Source: Acholoe squamosa (lineage: Eukaryota; Annelida; Polychaeta; Phyllodocida; Polynoidae). From it: a stretch of 64,000 bases of DNA. Below, piece after piece: positions 35,209 through 45,591 of this stretch. Both the position numbers and the translations under genes were made by a program. Each line of letters starts with the position of its first letter. Positions within the stretch are counted from its first letter, which is position 1. Location of the stretch: contig OX439039.1 in the NCBI GenBank assembly GCA_949317995.1, positions 53,372,785 through 53,436,784 on the forward strand, given 5' to 3'. The notes under the pieces are model-generated. The model was given only the letters and a program-made list of their open reading frames with translations. It was not told where the DNA came from and did not search any database.

Positions 35209-38200
35209 CTAAAGGAAGACTATCATGGAAATATGTTTTCTTTTTAATATTGAACATTCAAAATCAAGATGGTTCATAGGAACTGTTTGTTTACACACTG
35301 AATGATAACCGGTATCATTTGAAAATGCTATGAATATATAATATTGGTTGGTTCTTTGTACTACTTCATCTTGACTGATATATTGATAGCACCAGAATGT
35401 AGTGAAATTGTTGGTCAATAAACCTTTTCAAACTTCAAGTTCAGACCAATCTTGATTTCTTTGCACATTATATAGGTGACCTTCACAACCTTATAGATGC
35501 GTCTCTAACTAGTCCTATACAGTGCGGTATCTAGTAAGGTAATACTATAGATAAAAAAAAAAAAGAAATCCCATCGAGGTTCCCCGTGTAGTCCTTTGTA
35601 CATTATTTGGAACAAATTATCTTCTTTTGCCTTAGGCCAAAAAAGTGCCAGGCCATTGCGAGCAAATCAAGGACCATCACGGACATTCCAAACGCTTTGT
35701 ACAAAAAGCGTATCCTTTATGTTGTGATTTGTGGGGTTGTTTTTTTTTTTTAGATATTTTATGACATTCATGAAAATGAACCCAAAACACACAAGCTATA
35801 CATCTTTTCCCCGACTTTTTCTTACTTTATGAATATGAAGATATAGTAACACGCTAATACGAGTGCTAGCCTACTTTATCTATAGGTATCATGAAAGTCT
35901 TTTTCTTTAGGCCTAAGCCTAGAGATGATTCAGATTTATACCAAGAATAAGAAGCTAAGGCGCTATTAAGCCCCCATTATACCAAACAAAAGTAGTCGTC
36001 AGCCCACACTACCAGTAATAAATCTACAAAGTAGGCTCAGGGAAAATCGGCTTGAAATAAGAGCCCTTGACGCATGTTACACTCTCTAAACTGGCGCTAA
36101 GGAGGCAACGTTTCGTCAGGGTTTCCTGATAGCTGTGTCTAGTTATGCACTTCACACTTCAGATAGACTTAGGTGTAGATGAATAAAATGTGTGCTTCAA
36201 GTTATGCCACCATTTAAGAAAGCGCTGGCCCTGCGATTTGTGAGCTTGTTCTTCAGGACTTTTAATGTAAAAAGAAAAAAAAAATGATGGCGCGCAAACT
36301 TTTTTTTTTGGGGGGGAGGGGGCATTCAACAGATTCTAGTTACAGGATCTTATTCAGAAAGAAAATGGTGGAAATTGGTATTACGGAATCTGTAATCATC
36401 GTTTTACCTGCCAATGTAATTGCAATTTTATCAATACCATGTGACGGTATTACCGTCTAATGTTTTTTGTTTTTTTTTTCTTTTTCGTTTTTTTAACAAT
36501 TTCAAGCTTAGATTATTGTGCGCTACCATCTAAAGCTCACCTCCCCCCCCTTTCTTTTTTGTTTGATATTAAATAATTTTGACAATGACAACCTGGGTGC
36601 CTCCACCGCCCACATGATCGAATAACCTGCAACACACCATTAATTTTCCAACCTTAGGTTTGAGTTGAGGGTATGTACACGTAGAGACTAAAAAGGCACT
36701 GTGCTACAGAATGTGAGAGGATAAAAGACCATGACCACCTTTAGTTAGCTGCACATTAAGCAAGGACTATTAGAAGGGCGTCCATCTGGAAACTTAGACA
36801 AAGACTTTGGCGCATAATACACCAGTGCCGACCTACTGTTAAGTGGTTGGGACAGCTGGTAGTGAGCGTGGAGGAAAACAAGGAAATCGTGTAGCATACA
36901 TAGGGAATACATATATACATATATGTCCTGCAGCATCCAAAGTAGAGCTTTTAGTGACACAGATGACCTCGCGGTGCAGATGATTAGAATCAACTGGAAA
37001 AATAAGAGATGGGGTGATGGAATCTCAAAAAGCAATTAGTGGCTCCAGATATTTTACTTTCGCGTTTCGAGGGACGTACTGCTCTGCAATGCAAGGTGAA
37101 TAGGACGGCGGCAGCTTGCTTCTTATAAGGCAAGTGATATGAAGAACTTGAGGGCTGAGAACCCTTAACAGAATTATTGATGGACGAATACTTATACAAG
37201 AACTCTTTCCAGATGAGAGCTTGGTCTGTAGATGAGAACTGATACAAGGCCTCTTGAGGGAAGAGTAATCATGCCTTAACTGTCCACAGATGGGAACTTA
37301 TACAAGAACTCTTACTGGATAAATTGTTGAGGGAGGAGAACTTTTATCAGAATGGCAGATGGATGGAAACTCATACCATAACTTTTCATGAATGGGAACG
37401 AGCGTGTGTGTCCGGTGAACTGTCTTTGAACATGTCTGCTCAGAAGGCATATGTGTCGACTCATGCCTAGAGGCAGACGATTACATGGGTTCTTTTTATT
37501 TTAATTACCTCGCCGATAGCTACCATTCAGACGCGATTAAAAAAGGAAGGGGTTATTGCTTTGGCTGACAGTTACATCTGTGATATTCAGTGGAGAATCC
37601 CCACTAACGGAGTTCCCCTTATATGAATGACACTTGTAGGGGTATTATCAAGGAGATAATATTGGAGATCATGATTATGGATTATAAAATCATATTACAA
37701 GTACCCTGTGTTACAGCCTTCCCTATGTTCAACTCGACAATGTATTAATTCAAAAATCACCAAAACCATGAAAACCACCTTTACATTACTATTCGTATGG
37801 CAAATTCTAGTAGCTGCCCAGCACACTACTTTCAATCAATCGCCAAAGAAAACGGAATCCATTCCTCGAACTACGGGTGATGTGACACCTGACGGCTAAA
37901 AACAACCCTACATTCTTGTTATGACTTTGAAACAGTGCTTCATTTTGACATCTACGGGTATGAATCTGTCGACAATGTTAAGTAAACAATGCAAGCTTTC
38001 AATCAGCTTAATGGGCTCACTGCTTCTACTTTTCTGCTTCATTTACTGTATCAGGAAGCTGCTTATAAAAGTGTGGCCAGCCAACACAAACAAGTTGGTC
38101 ATCACTCACTGCACTCTGAGCCCCGATTGTAAATATGCAGGACATTGTCGTGTACTGGGTAGGGGGCAATCTGCTGTAGGGTCATAACGTGTGTATGAAC

Positions 38201-38802
38201 AGCACTTCTTACTGTTTTCTAAAAATAAACGCAATGTGCTGTAAATAGCTTGGCGCAATGTTACAGTGTGGACTTTCCCAACTAGAATTTTACCTTATCT
38301 GTAAGCCCATTCGTGAACAAAGCTCTAGATAACCAAAGCACTACTTTCAGGTTTGCCAACAGGATAAGATAAGTCTGAACAGCTGCCCTGAAGGACATAA
38401 TACATTATTCAGTTCAATAAGGGTTGCCTCATCTATTTTTGAGACTTTTTGAAATCACCATCAACGTGAGTCCATACAGGCTGGTATGGAAAATGTGGTT
38501 GCTCATAATTTTTTGGAATGTGGAATCTGGTGTAGACCTACAATCAGTTCAGGAATAGCATGGGGTGATGCTGTTGAATCGACCAGGGATCCTTGTCAAA
38601 CTGAAAAGTGGACTATGGTAATTGAAAAGGACTGAACCAGTACATAGTTTTTATAAGAAGCCCCAGGCAGCAGTACAGTAGTACACAAATGTACAAGGAA
38701 TCTCCGTGAAAATAACAACGGATCTCTTGCAGCTTTGGGATGAGGAATGCGCCGTTATTTCGACAACAATTTGTTTACAGTGTAGGTCATCAATAACCCA
38801 GG
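35209..38802. other. Region between gene 4 and gene 2, no clear element
   Basis: A possible retrotransposon tail (CAATAAACCTTTTCAAACTT) ends near 35440. Homopolymer T and G runs occur at 35740, 36300 and 36470. The stretch 37140-37400 repeats 'gatgagaact' and 'acaagaactctt' words irregularly. The 150 bp before 38803 should hold the 5' leader of gene 2, but no promoter motif stands out. Confidence 0.35.
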
Positions 38803-38952
38803 ATGTACCGAGTGGACGAGTGGCTCCGATGCACTGCACATGGGCGGCGGAGGTCGACTTCCACTCCAGACCTGACCGGGCTTATCCATGTGCTCAGCTT
38901 TGACGGCAACCAGGACAGTTATAAACCGGAAGTGAAAAGGACAGTCAGATTT
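38803..38952 (+). CDS. Gene 2, first coding exon (150 nt)
   Basis: ATG with A at -3 and an in-frame TAA nine bases upstream (38794-38796), so the start is well supported. The frame runs exactly 50 codons to the donor AGATTT/gtgagtaag and ends in phase 0. The peptide begins MYRVDEWLRCTAHGRRRSTS, continues TPDLTGLIHVLSFDGNQDSY and ends KPEVKRTVRF. No domain is recognised. The next identified exon (45226) needs phase 1, so either a small exon in between is missed or that exon uses another acceptor. Intron 1 contains the Ngaro element. Confidence 0.65.
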
Positions 38953-39146
38953 GTGAGTAAGAAAAATGATGTGCAACCTTGTGTTTGTTGAGTAAATGCC
39001 TGTTTGAACATGAATTGTTCATTTTAGATGGTCAAAATAGTTGATCAATCATGTATGTTCTGTACATTCCCCCTGTGCTTATACTTCTAGTGCAAAGACC
39101 TTTATATTATTACTTATCTATGTCTGTATGTATGTATATATATATA

Positions 39147-39362
39147 TATGGAACTATATACACTCGTGTATATATATATATATAATTAGCCGCGGACGGT
39201 TAGGGACTATTTGCAGCACGCATTGGTATCTATGATGTCATAGCATGACGTCATGGTAAACACTCCTCCAGTATATACGGAGGAGTTTTCAATGTAACGG
39301 TCAATTGGCTCGATTCACCTGTACAGGTAACACCACGCTGGGTGTTTCCTTGATTTTTAAAT
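39147..39362 (+). repeat. Ngaro left split repeat A1
   Basis: Matches A2 (43511-43722) with only three base changes and a 4-bp difference in a TA run. Near its start is the inverted repeat TATATACAC-TC-GTGTATATA (39155-39174), a plausible recombinase site. It also has a palindromic TGACGTCA (39246-39253) and a hairpin ACTCCTCC/GGAGGAGT (39262-39286). It probably contains the promoter, as ORF1 begins right after. Confidence 0.9.
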
Positions 39363-39398
39363 GATTTTCGTGGTTAATATTTGATTTTTCGAATCAAG

Positions 39399-40046
39399 AT
39401 GGGGAGGAAATCAACTAGAAGTGCCAAGGCGGCTACTACTTCTAAAAAATCGGCCAAATCGGCAAAGAAAACGGTAGAATCAGCCAATTTAGGATTTGCG
39501 AGTGAGTTGGATTCGTCTTGTGTGGATCGGAGGTCTGCATCGCCCCACCATGCTAAGGGGTTAGAAGACGATCAATTCATTGACCAGACTGATAGGATGG
39601 ACCTATTGGAAGGCGAGTTGTGCACTATCAAGAATCTACTACAGGATTTGGTGGCTGGAAAGGACAGGAAAGACGAGACGAAACCGACTGAGGGGGCGTG
39701 GCAGCAGACACGTGCGAATGTTTGTCAACGACCGATGACGTCACATCACCAAGGGCGCAGCCGCGTATCTAGGCAGCGGTCTCCGAGCGTCCTTAGTAAC
39801 GGTTCTAAGTGGGACAAGGTCGGGCATCGTGGTCGTCGCCGGAGATCAAAATCATCGTTTTCCGCTCGTCACAGACCTCGGTCATCTTCAGGAGGGTCGT
39901 CAGTAGATTCTACCACTTCCAAGCTTCATAGCAGTACCAAATTTGGTGAGTTTGACCATGAAATATATGTGAAAAAGAAGGAGAAGGTCGACACCGTAGA
40001 GAAGTTGGTACTAGAATTTTGTCTTGGATTATTAGAAAGACAGTAG
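39399..40046 (+). CDS. Ngaro ORF1, gag-like
   Basis: Read from the ATG at 39399 (MGRKSTRSAKAATTSKKSAK); an ATG six codons upstream in the same frame is also open. The product is about 215 residues and strongly basic at the N-terminus, with a charged middle (DRMDLLEGELCTIKNLLQDL, a likely short coiled coil) and a second Arg/Ser-rich part (RGRRRRSKSSFSARHRPRSS). ORF1 of DIRS/Ngaro elements is Gag-like and binds nucleic acid. It ends VLEFCLGLLERQ. The frame of ORF2 is already open just before this stop, so the two may once have been one reading frame or be joined by frameshifting. Confidence 0.8.
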   Translation: MGRKSTRSAKAATTSKKSAKSAKKTVESANLGFASELDSSCVDRRSASPHHAKGLEDDQFIDQTDRMDLLEGELCTIKNLLQDLVAGKDRKDETKPTEGAWQQTRANVCQRPMTSHHQGRSRVSRQRSPSVLSNGSKWDKVGHRGRRRRSKSSFSARHRPRSSSGGSSVDSTTSKLHSSTKFGEFDHEIYVKKKEKVDTVEKLVLEFCLGLLERQ

Positions 40047-40059
40047 TGATGTAGAAGGT

Positions 40060-42465
40060 ATGCTAAAGCATTTACAGGTTCTGATGGAAAAAGCTGGGAC
40101 TAGAATGTATACAGTACCAGCCCTCTTGGCCTACGATAAATCAGTAAGGACCAGGGCGAATAAGGATGGGATAGAAGCCTTTGGGGTTATAGATAACTCT
40201 GATATTCTTAGACACCTCTCTTATGATGGTACTATTCAGGCACAGAAGGCTTACGCCACCAAGACTAGGAATGGGACCAAACAAAAAATCTCAAATAATT
40301 CGTGCTATGCTTTTAATAGAGCAGAAGGCTGTGTAAGGGACCCCTGTAAGTATAGACATGTTTGCAGTGGATGCAGTTCTTCTGGTCATGGTAAAATTGA
40401 ATGCCAAAAATCCAAAAATGAATGGGAAACTGCAGGTGGTCGATGTCCCATAGCTGGTAATGATATTTGTTTGGTGCCTGACCAAGTTATGGTAGGTGTG
40501 GTAGATGTCGACTTGCCTTCACAAACTCCAGTACAGGAGGTGAATGATACGGGGGTGGTTAAGGAGTATATTCTTTCAACTGAATCCGTATCAGAACAAA
40601 ATATTTTCCAAGAATTTAATTCTTTAGAAAATAATATAAGTGTTACTTGTAATAGTCTAATACAGGTTGGTAATGAACCCCTTTTTACTGTCAGTGTCGC
40701 AGACTTACCCAGCATCAGGGTATATGACGATTGTATTAATGGTGTATGTACGTGTGTTCATTACATTGGTGGGGAAAGAGCTCAAATTTTACCATGTAGG
40801 GTAGCTTCTTTCCTTCAACAAAACGGTCTCATTGATATTAGTGGTACAGAGGCTGATTTTCTATGGCATGGTATTGTTCAAGGGTTTAAAATTGTGGATC
40901 CGGACTGTCGTACTACTTATGATTGTAAAAATTATAAGTCAATCCTGGAAGGAAGATTTTATAATGAATATTGTGGTATATTATTAGACGAGTTGGAGGC
41001 GGGTCTAGTCTCGAAGAGTGTAGGTAAACCCCGTTGTATCCATGCCCTAGGTGGTGTAGAAAAATCAAATGGCAAGTTAAGACCCATAACTGACTGCAGT
41101 ATGCCTGATAAAATATCTATTAATAATTTTATGGATACTACTACCTCAGCTTTTTCTTATAATAATATTAGCACAGTGACTGCTCAGTTGAATAAGAACG
41201 ATTTCATGAGTGTGGTGGATTTAAAGTCAGCTTATAGGTCTATAAATGTGTATGCACCTCACACGACCATGCAAGGTTTCAGATGGGATTTTGGACATGG
41301 TGAGGATTATTATGTAAGCAACAGGTTAACCTTTGGCCTGAAATGTGCTCCATATATTTTTAATAAGATCTCTGATTTTATTGTGGAGGTGGCAAAATTC
41401 TACGTTGTAGAAAAAATTGTAAATTATCTAGACGATTTTATAATTATGGCAGATTCTTATGCGGAATGTCTTAGGCAAAGGAATTTGTTGATGGAATGTA
41501 TGGCGTACATGGGCTTTGTAGTATCCAAAGAAAAGGTGACCGACCCATCTCAAATTTGTAAATTCTTAGGCATTAACATAGATTCAGTTAAGTTGGAACT
41601 GACTTTGCCTATTGAAAAGGTTGAAAAAGTGGAAAATATCTTATTAAATAACGTTGATAAGAAATTTATTTCTAAAAAGACCCTAGAGAGGATCGGTGGC
41701 TTAATGTCTTTCTGCTCGCAGGTGGTTAAGGGTGGTAGAACGTTTAGCAGGAGAATTTTTGATCTCTGCGCCCGGGCCAGACCCAGAAGTTATATTAGAG
41801 TATCAGCGTGCACTCGCCAGGATATGCAGTGGTGGCTGGATTTTTGTGAAGTTTTTAACTGTAAGAGGTTAATTCTAAATGATATGGTTGATACACCTAT
41901 GTACTCTGACTCCTCTATTAGGGGCTTTGGAGCTTGGATGGGCAATGATTTTATATATGGAGACTGGACATCTCAGGATAGATTCAACTTGGGTTCAGGC
42001 CATTTTTCTCTCCCTCCTATATTGGATAACTTAAAAAATCACCACAGGAATATTAATGTGTATGAGTTATATCCGGTCATGGTTGGTCTGAAACGTTGGA
42101 TTTCAGGTTGTAAAAATAAAAGAATACATTGTATAACAGATAATATGCAAGTGCTGGCTATGATAAATACCGGTAGGTCAAAGAATAAACTCTGTATGGA
42201 GTGGTTAAGGGAAATATTTTGGTTGTGTTTCCTCAACAATGTTGAAATTTATGCCACTTATATTAAATCTGAGGATAATATTCTAGCTGACCAATTGTCT
42301 AGGTTATCCTATAAAGGTACTGTGGAGAAATGCACTCACCCTCTTCAGATTAATAATATGTGCTGCTTTACTTCCAGAATGGAAGAGGTTACAAAAAAGA
42401 AAAGAGTGTCTTTTGACGAAGGGTGTATCAGAAAATACAAGGAGAACAAGGGAACAACAACTTAA
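40060..42465 (+). CDS. Ngaro ORF2: zinc fingers, reverse transcriptase and RNase H
   Basis: 801 residues. Residues 82-100 form a CCCH finger (C82, C91, C96, H100) and 102-115 a CCHC knuckle (C102, C105, H110, C115), Gag-type features. Reverse transcriptase spans roughly 325-530: motif A VVDLKSAY (D387), motif B region GLKCAPYIFNK, and catalytic YLDD at 456-459. RNase H follows at about 612-750 with D617 (YSDSS), E669 (VYELYPV), D694 (ITDNM) and D744 (ILADQLSRL). All expected catalytic residues are present. The protein copies element RNA into DNA and degrades the RNA strand. It overlaps ORF3 by 53 nt in another frame. No internal stop. Confidence 0.92.
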   Translation: MLKHLQVLMEKAGTRMYTVPALLAYDKSVRTRANKDGIEAFGVIDNSDILRHLSYDGTIQAQKAYATKTRNGTKQKISNNSCYAFNRAEGCVRDPCKYRHVCSGCSSSGHGKIECQKSKNEWETAGGRCPIAGNDICLVPDQVMVGVVDVDLPSQTPVQEVNDTGVVKEYILSTESVSEQNIFQEFNSLENNISVTCNSLIQVGNEPLFTVSVADLPSIRVYDDCINGVCTCVHYIGGERAQILPCRVASFLQQNGLIDISGTEADFLWHGIVQGFKIVDPDCRTTYDCKNYKSILEGRFYNEYCGILLDELEAGLVSKSVGKPRCIHALGGVEKSNGKLRPITDCSMPDKISINNFMDTTTSAFSYNNISTVTAQLNKNDFMSVVDLKSAYRSINVYAPHTTMQGFRWDFGHGEDYYVSNRLTFGLKCAPYIFNKISDFIVEVAKFYVVEKIVNYLDDFIIMADSYAECLRQRNLLMECMAYMGFVVSKEKVTDPSQICKFLGINIDSVKLELTLPIEKVEKVENILLNNVDKKFISKKTLERIGGLMSFCSQVVKGGRTFSRRIFDLCARARPRSYIRVSACTRQDMQWWLDFCEVFNCKRLILNDMVDTPMYSDSSIRGFGAWMGNDFIYGDWTSQDRFNLGSGHFSLPPILDNLKNHHRNINVYELYPVMVGLKRWISGCKNKRIHCITDNMQVLAMINTGRSKNKLCMEWLREIFWLCFLNNVEIYATYIKSEDNILADQLSRLSYKGTVEKCTHPLQINNMCCFTSRMEEVTKKKRVSFDEGCIRKYKENKGTTT

Positions 42466-43300
42466 CAGGTATAAAAAATTTTGTAATAAATTTAAATTAT
42501 CTATTTTTCCTTGTTCTCCCTCACAGGCTGCTACATATGCAGTATATTTATCTGAATATATGAAACCTTCTTCTGTAAGGAATTACTTATCGTCCATTTG
42601 GTATCATCAAAAGCTTAGGGGTGGCTTAGACCATAGCGGTAATTTCATGCTTAAAAAGGTGTTGGATGGTATTAGTAGAAATTATGCTGTTCCGACTAAG
42701 GTTATTCATCCATTGAGTCCAAAAGAAATGTTATGTATTAGATCATATTTGGATCTCTCCAACAGGGCTGACTTGAAATTTTGGTTAGCCATTCTCTTAT
42801 GTTATAGAGGTGTCCTCAGGATAGGACATGTTGTATCTTCTCCCCATACACTAAGGGTAGGTGATGTTAAAATATTTAAAAGTTATGCTAGTCTGCGCAT
42901 TAAAACATCTAAGACTGACCAACTTGGTGGCCATTCTTTTAACATATACTTATGTAGGGATGATACCTCACTGTTATGTCCGTGTAGAGACCTAGGAAAA
43001 TTGTGCACAGGTAGGGCTGTGAGTGATTTGTTATTTAAAATTAATGGTGTTCCTCTACAGTACCAATATATTAATTCGAGGTTGAAATCTTTATCTCTAC
43101 GTGCTGGTATCAAAGGTTCAGTTTCCACTCACTCACTTAGGCATGGTGGTGCTACTATGTTAAAGGACGCAGGACTTAGTATAGAGTCTATTAAGAAGAA
43201 GGTAAATTGGAAATCTAATTCTGTTTTTATGTATTTACATAACTATAAAAATGAACTTTTGGAATTAGATAGACTTTGCCAATCTCAATTGCTTTGCTGA
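42413..43300 (+). CDS. Ngaro ORF3: tyrosine recombinase
   Basis: 295 residues of the phage-integrase-like (YR) fold. An N-terminal SAM-like helical region (residues about 5-95, with KKFCNKFKLSIFPCSPSQAA) is followed by the catalytic part. This has the first arginine in CYRGVLRIGH (R136), H-x-x-R in THSLRHGG (H240, R243) and the nucleophile in VFMYLHNY (Y274 or Y278). It integrates a circular DNA copy. The start overlaps the end of ORF2, so translation may need reinitiation, a spliced message or another ATG. The frame is intact, and with ORF2 it suggests a potentially active copy. Confidence 0.9.
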   Translation: MTKGVSENTRRTREQQLNRYKKFCNKFKLSIFPCSPSQAATYAVYLSEYMKPSSVRNYLSSIWYHQKLRGGLDHSGNFMLKKVLDGISRNYAVPTKVIHPLSPKEMLCIRSYLDLSNRADLKFWLAILLCYRGVLRIGHVVSSPHTLRVGDVKIFKSYASLRIKTSKTDQLGGHSFNIYLCRDDTSLLCPCRDLGKLCTGRAVSDLLFKINGVPLQYQYINSRLKSLSLRAGIKGSVSTHSLRHGGATMLKDAGLSIESIKKKVNWKSNSVFMYLHNYKNELLELDRLCQSQLLC

Positions 43301-43344
43301 TTGGTATGTGTTTGTTCACATGTGTTTGGCGTGTTTAGGTGTTT

Positions 43345-43513
43345 GGCATGTATGGTGCTGATAGCCCCAAGGTCAGTAACCCACCAAACTCATGTGTCTG
43401 TGATATGATCATTTATTATACTACTGTATCATATATTATTATTACTGTATATATCATCATTATTATTATCGTTATTACCGGTATTATTATTCCCTGGTAG
43501 CGAGATAACTTAT
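43345..43513 (+). repeat. Ngaro split repeat B1
   Basis: Begins GGCATGTATGGTGCTGATAG and ends GTAGCGAGATAACTTAT. Identical to B2 apart from an extra 9 bp (ccaaactca near 43384). It joins directly to A2, as expected for a circular-junction type arrangement. Confidence 0.9.
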
Positions 43514-43722
43514 GGATCTATATACACTCGTGTATATATATATAATTAGCCGCGGACGGTTAGGGACTATTTGCAGCGCGCATTGGTATCTATGATGTCA
43601 TAGCATGACGTCATGGTAAACACTCCTCCAGTATATAAGGAGGAGTTTTCAATGTAACGGTCAATTGGCTCGATTCACCTGTACAGGTAACACCACGCTG
43701 GGTGTTTCCTTGATTTTTAAAT
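43511..43722 (+). repeat. Ngaro split repeat A2
   Basis: Second copy of A1 with the same inverted repeat (43519-43538), TGACGTCA (43606-43613) and hairpin. One change falls in the hairpin loop (ATAC to ATAA), leaving the stem intact. Confidence 0.9.
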
Positions 43723-43837
43723 TTTACTATTGTTATTACTATTGTTATTACTATTGTTGTTACTATACTATTGTTATTATATTATGCATTTTACTGACTA
43801 TGCTTATTGTCAACTAATTATTAGTGGTTTTAATAAA

Positions 43838-43997
43838 GGCATGTATGGTGCTGATAGCCCCAAGGTCAGTAACCCATGTGTCTGTGATATGATCATTTAT
43901 TATACTACTGTATCATATATTATTATTACTGTATATATCATCATTATTATTATCGTTATTACCGGTATTATTATTCCCTGGTAGCGAGATAACTTAT
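43838..43997 (+). repeat. Ngaro right split repeat B2
   Basis: Second copy of B1, closing the element with GATAACTTAT and running into a TA microsatellite (43996-44017). The 115 bp between A2 and B2 is AT-rich, with tandem TTGTTATTAC units. Confidence 0.9.
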
Positions 43998-44218
43998 ATA
44001 TATATATATATATATAGTCGATATGTGCCATGGCTAGTGCGATAGGACTACCCCCCTCCCTATGTTTTAGATTATAAGCCTAGCCCTATGTAATATCTCT
44101 CTCCTGCCGGCTAATGCACTACCAGGTAAAATACGGCTAGTGCATTAAGATGAAGAGGGCATTTATAGTATCTAATATCTTTGGCCCTATCAATAATTAT
44201 TTTTAAAGAAGAACACCA

Positions 44219-44461
44219 GTGGGGTGTTTCAGAAGCCGGACATGATAATGAACATTAAATATCTGTTTCTAAAACTGTTACATTCTAAACTTACAACTGC
44301 AACCATTATAATCTCTCGTCAGTCATATAGTTATAGACACAGTAAGATAATGATAATGCTTTAGAAACACATGCAGTTATAAGCCTACAATCACTATTAA
44401 AACTGCTATCATATCTCCTTATGACCGGTTGTAAAGATTACCTGCTTCTGAAACACCCCAC
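44219..44461. mobile_element. J-family MITE
   Basis: A 243-bp element with perfect 18-bp inverted ends GTGGGGTGTTTCAGAAGC and complement. The interior is AT-rich with no coding capacity. Single copy in this window. Confidence 0.75.
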
Positions 44462-44584
44462 AGGTATCATGGTATCACATGAAAGGAAATTACATACAGA
44501 TTTCAAATCAGTCATTTTTTTAAACAATTCACAAACATAGATTCTTTCCCTATGGTCACTATAACCACATGTATCAATATACCT

Positions 44585-45194
44585 GAGACCTGTTTCATAA
44601 GCATTCCTTATTTAAGATCGATCTTTCCACTCTACTAGTGACAACTTAAGATCAGTCATTTGGGAATGACTACTAGTGTTTCGGAACAAGCTGTCACTAG
44701 TATTGGAACTTAAGACTGGTCCTTTAGAAACAGCTGTCAATTGGACATAGGGGCAGTAATCAAGATCAGTCCTTAGGTCACTCATAGACCAATAATTCAG
44801 CTAGTAAGATCAATCACCCAGGTGCAGAACATGCCTCTACTTTGTTATTTCACAATATTAAAAGGTATTATAAAAGGGTATTTCATTTTGATATATTCCT
44901 GACATCATGGATTAAAAAGATATGTAGGATTCCACTAATTGATATGATTTTCCCCATTTATGTGTACCCTTAACCTTCCACATAAATCAGCTACTTTCTG
45001 TTGGTCATATGTCACTCTTACATGGACACTTTACTATTAAGCTTCAATCCCAATTTCCTTTTGAAACACCTCCTACTAAGAGTGAGCTATGGAGATATGA
45101 CCAATGAATCCAATGATTGATCTTAACACCACCTTATGAGTATCTTGCTCTTAAGTCTATGTCACTAGTATATGGCCCTTGTGAAACAGGTCTC
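44585..45194. mobile_element. G-family MITE, complete copy
   Basis: A 610-bp element with ends GAGACCTGTTTCATAAG and CTTGTGAAACAGGTCTC. It is rich in 'taagatcagtc', 'gactggtcc' and 'actagtg' words. It ends only 31 bp before the gene 2 exon at 45226, so it provides part of that exon's upstream splice environment. Confidence 0.8.
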
Positions 45195-45225
45195 TGGCCT
45201 TGGACCTCAATCTGCCGTATTCTAG

Positions 45226-45342
45226 TGACTTTTATCAATGAGAGAGCCGGCTGGAATACCTTCTTGTTCAAAGGACCACAGCTCAGAAACAGAAAAGAAA
45301 GCATTCCACATGTCTACTTTTGTGGTGTATCTGAATGGAGAG
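45226..45342 (+). CDS. Gene 2, internal exon (117 nt)
   Basis: The acceptor 'caatctgccgtattctag' precedes TGACTTTTATC and the donor is TGGAGAG/gtaagtcag. Phase 1 at both ends, agreeing with the next exon. It encodes TFINERAGWNTFLFKGPQLR and NRKESIPHVYFCGVSEWR, with a Trp/Phe/Tyr pattern typical of a folded domain. No family is recognised. An alternative acceptor a few codons in (aatgag/AGAGCC) would make it phase 0 and link it directly to exon 1. Confidence 0.65.
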
Positions 45343-45591
45343 GTAAGTCAGAGATGAGTGCCTGAGAATAGATGCTTGAATTTGATGTTGCGCTTTATAA
45401 TATTTCCAAAATAAAAAGGAAGTTGCCTTAGACTACGTGTGTACCCCCAAAGAAAACACAACGCCTAATTACGGTTTCTTTGAGGGGTGGCAAGTAAGGA
45501 ATAATATTCTCTTGATGGAAAACATCGAGTGATGATGCCCTCCATCGGATGATACACACGTAGGGCAACAGATAGTGGAATATTCTTACCG

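Larger units (their letters stand above)
39147..43997 (+). mobile_element. Ngaro-type tyrosine-recombinase retrotransposon, complete
   Basis: Layout A1 (39147-39362), ORF1, ORF2, ORF3, B1 (43345-43513), A2 (43511-43722), B2 (43838-43997). These are the split direct repeats that define Ngaro and PAT-like YR retrotransposons. They replicate through reverse transcription and integrate by recombinase without target duplication. Reverse transcriptase, RNase H and recombinase active-site residues are all present. No methyltransferase (DIRS/PAT) or SGNH hydrolase (some Ngaro) frame is seen. Both ends lie in TA-rich DNA. It sits in the sense orientation in gene 2 intron 1. Confidence 0.93.

Noticed and set aside
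39147..43997. LTR retrotransposon or retrovirus
   Set aside because: There is no aspartic protease, no DDE integrase and no single LTR pair. The split A/B repeats and tyrosine recombinase identify a YR element.
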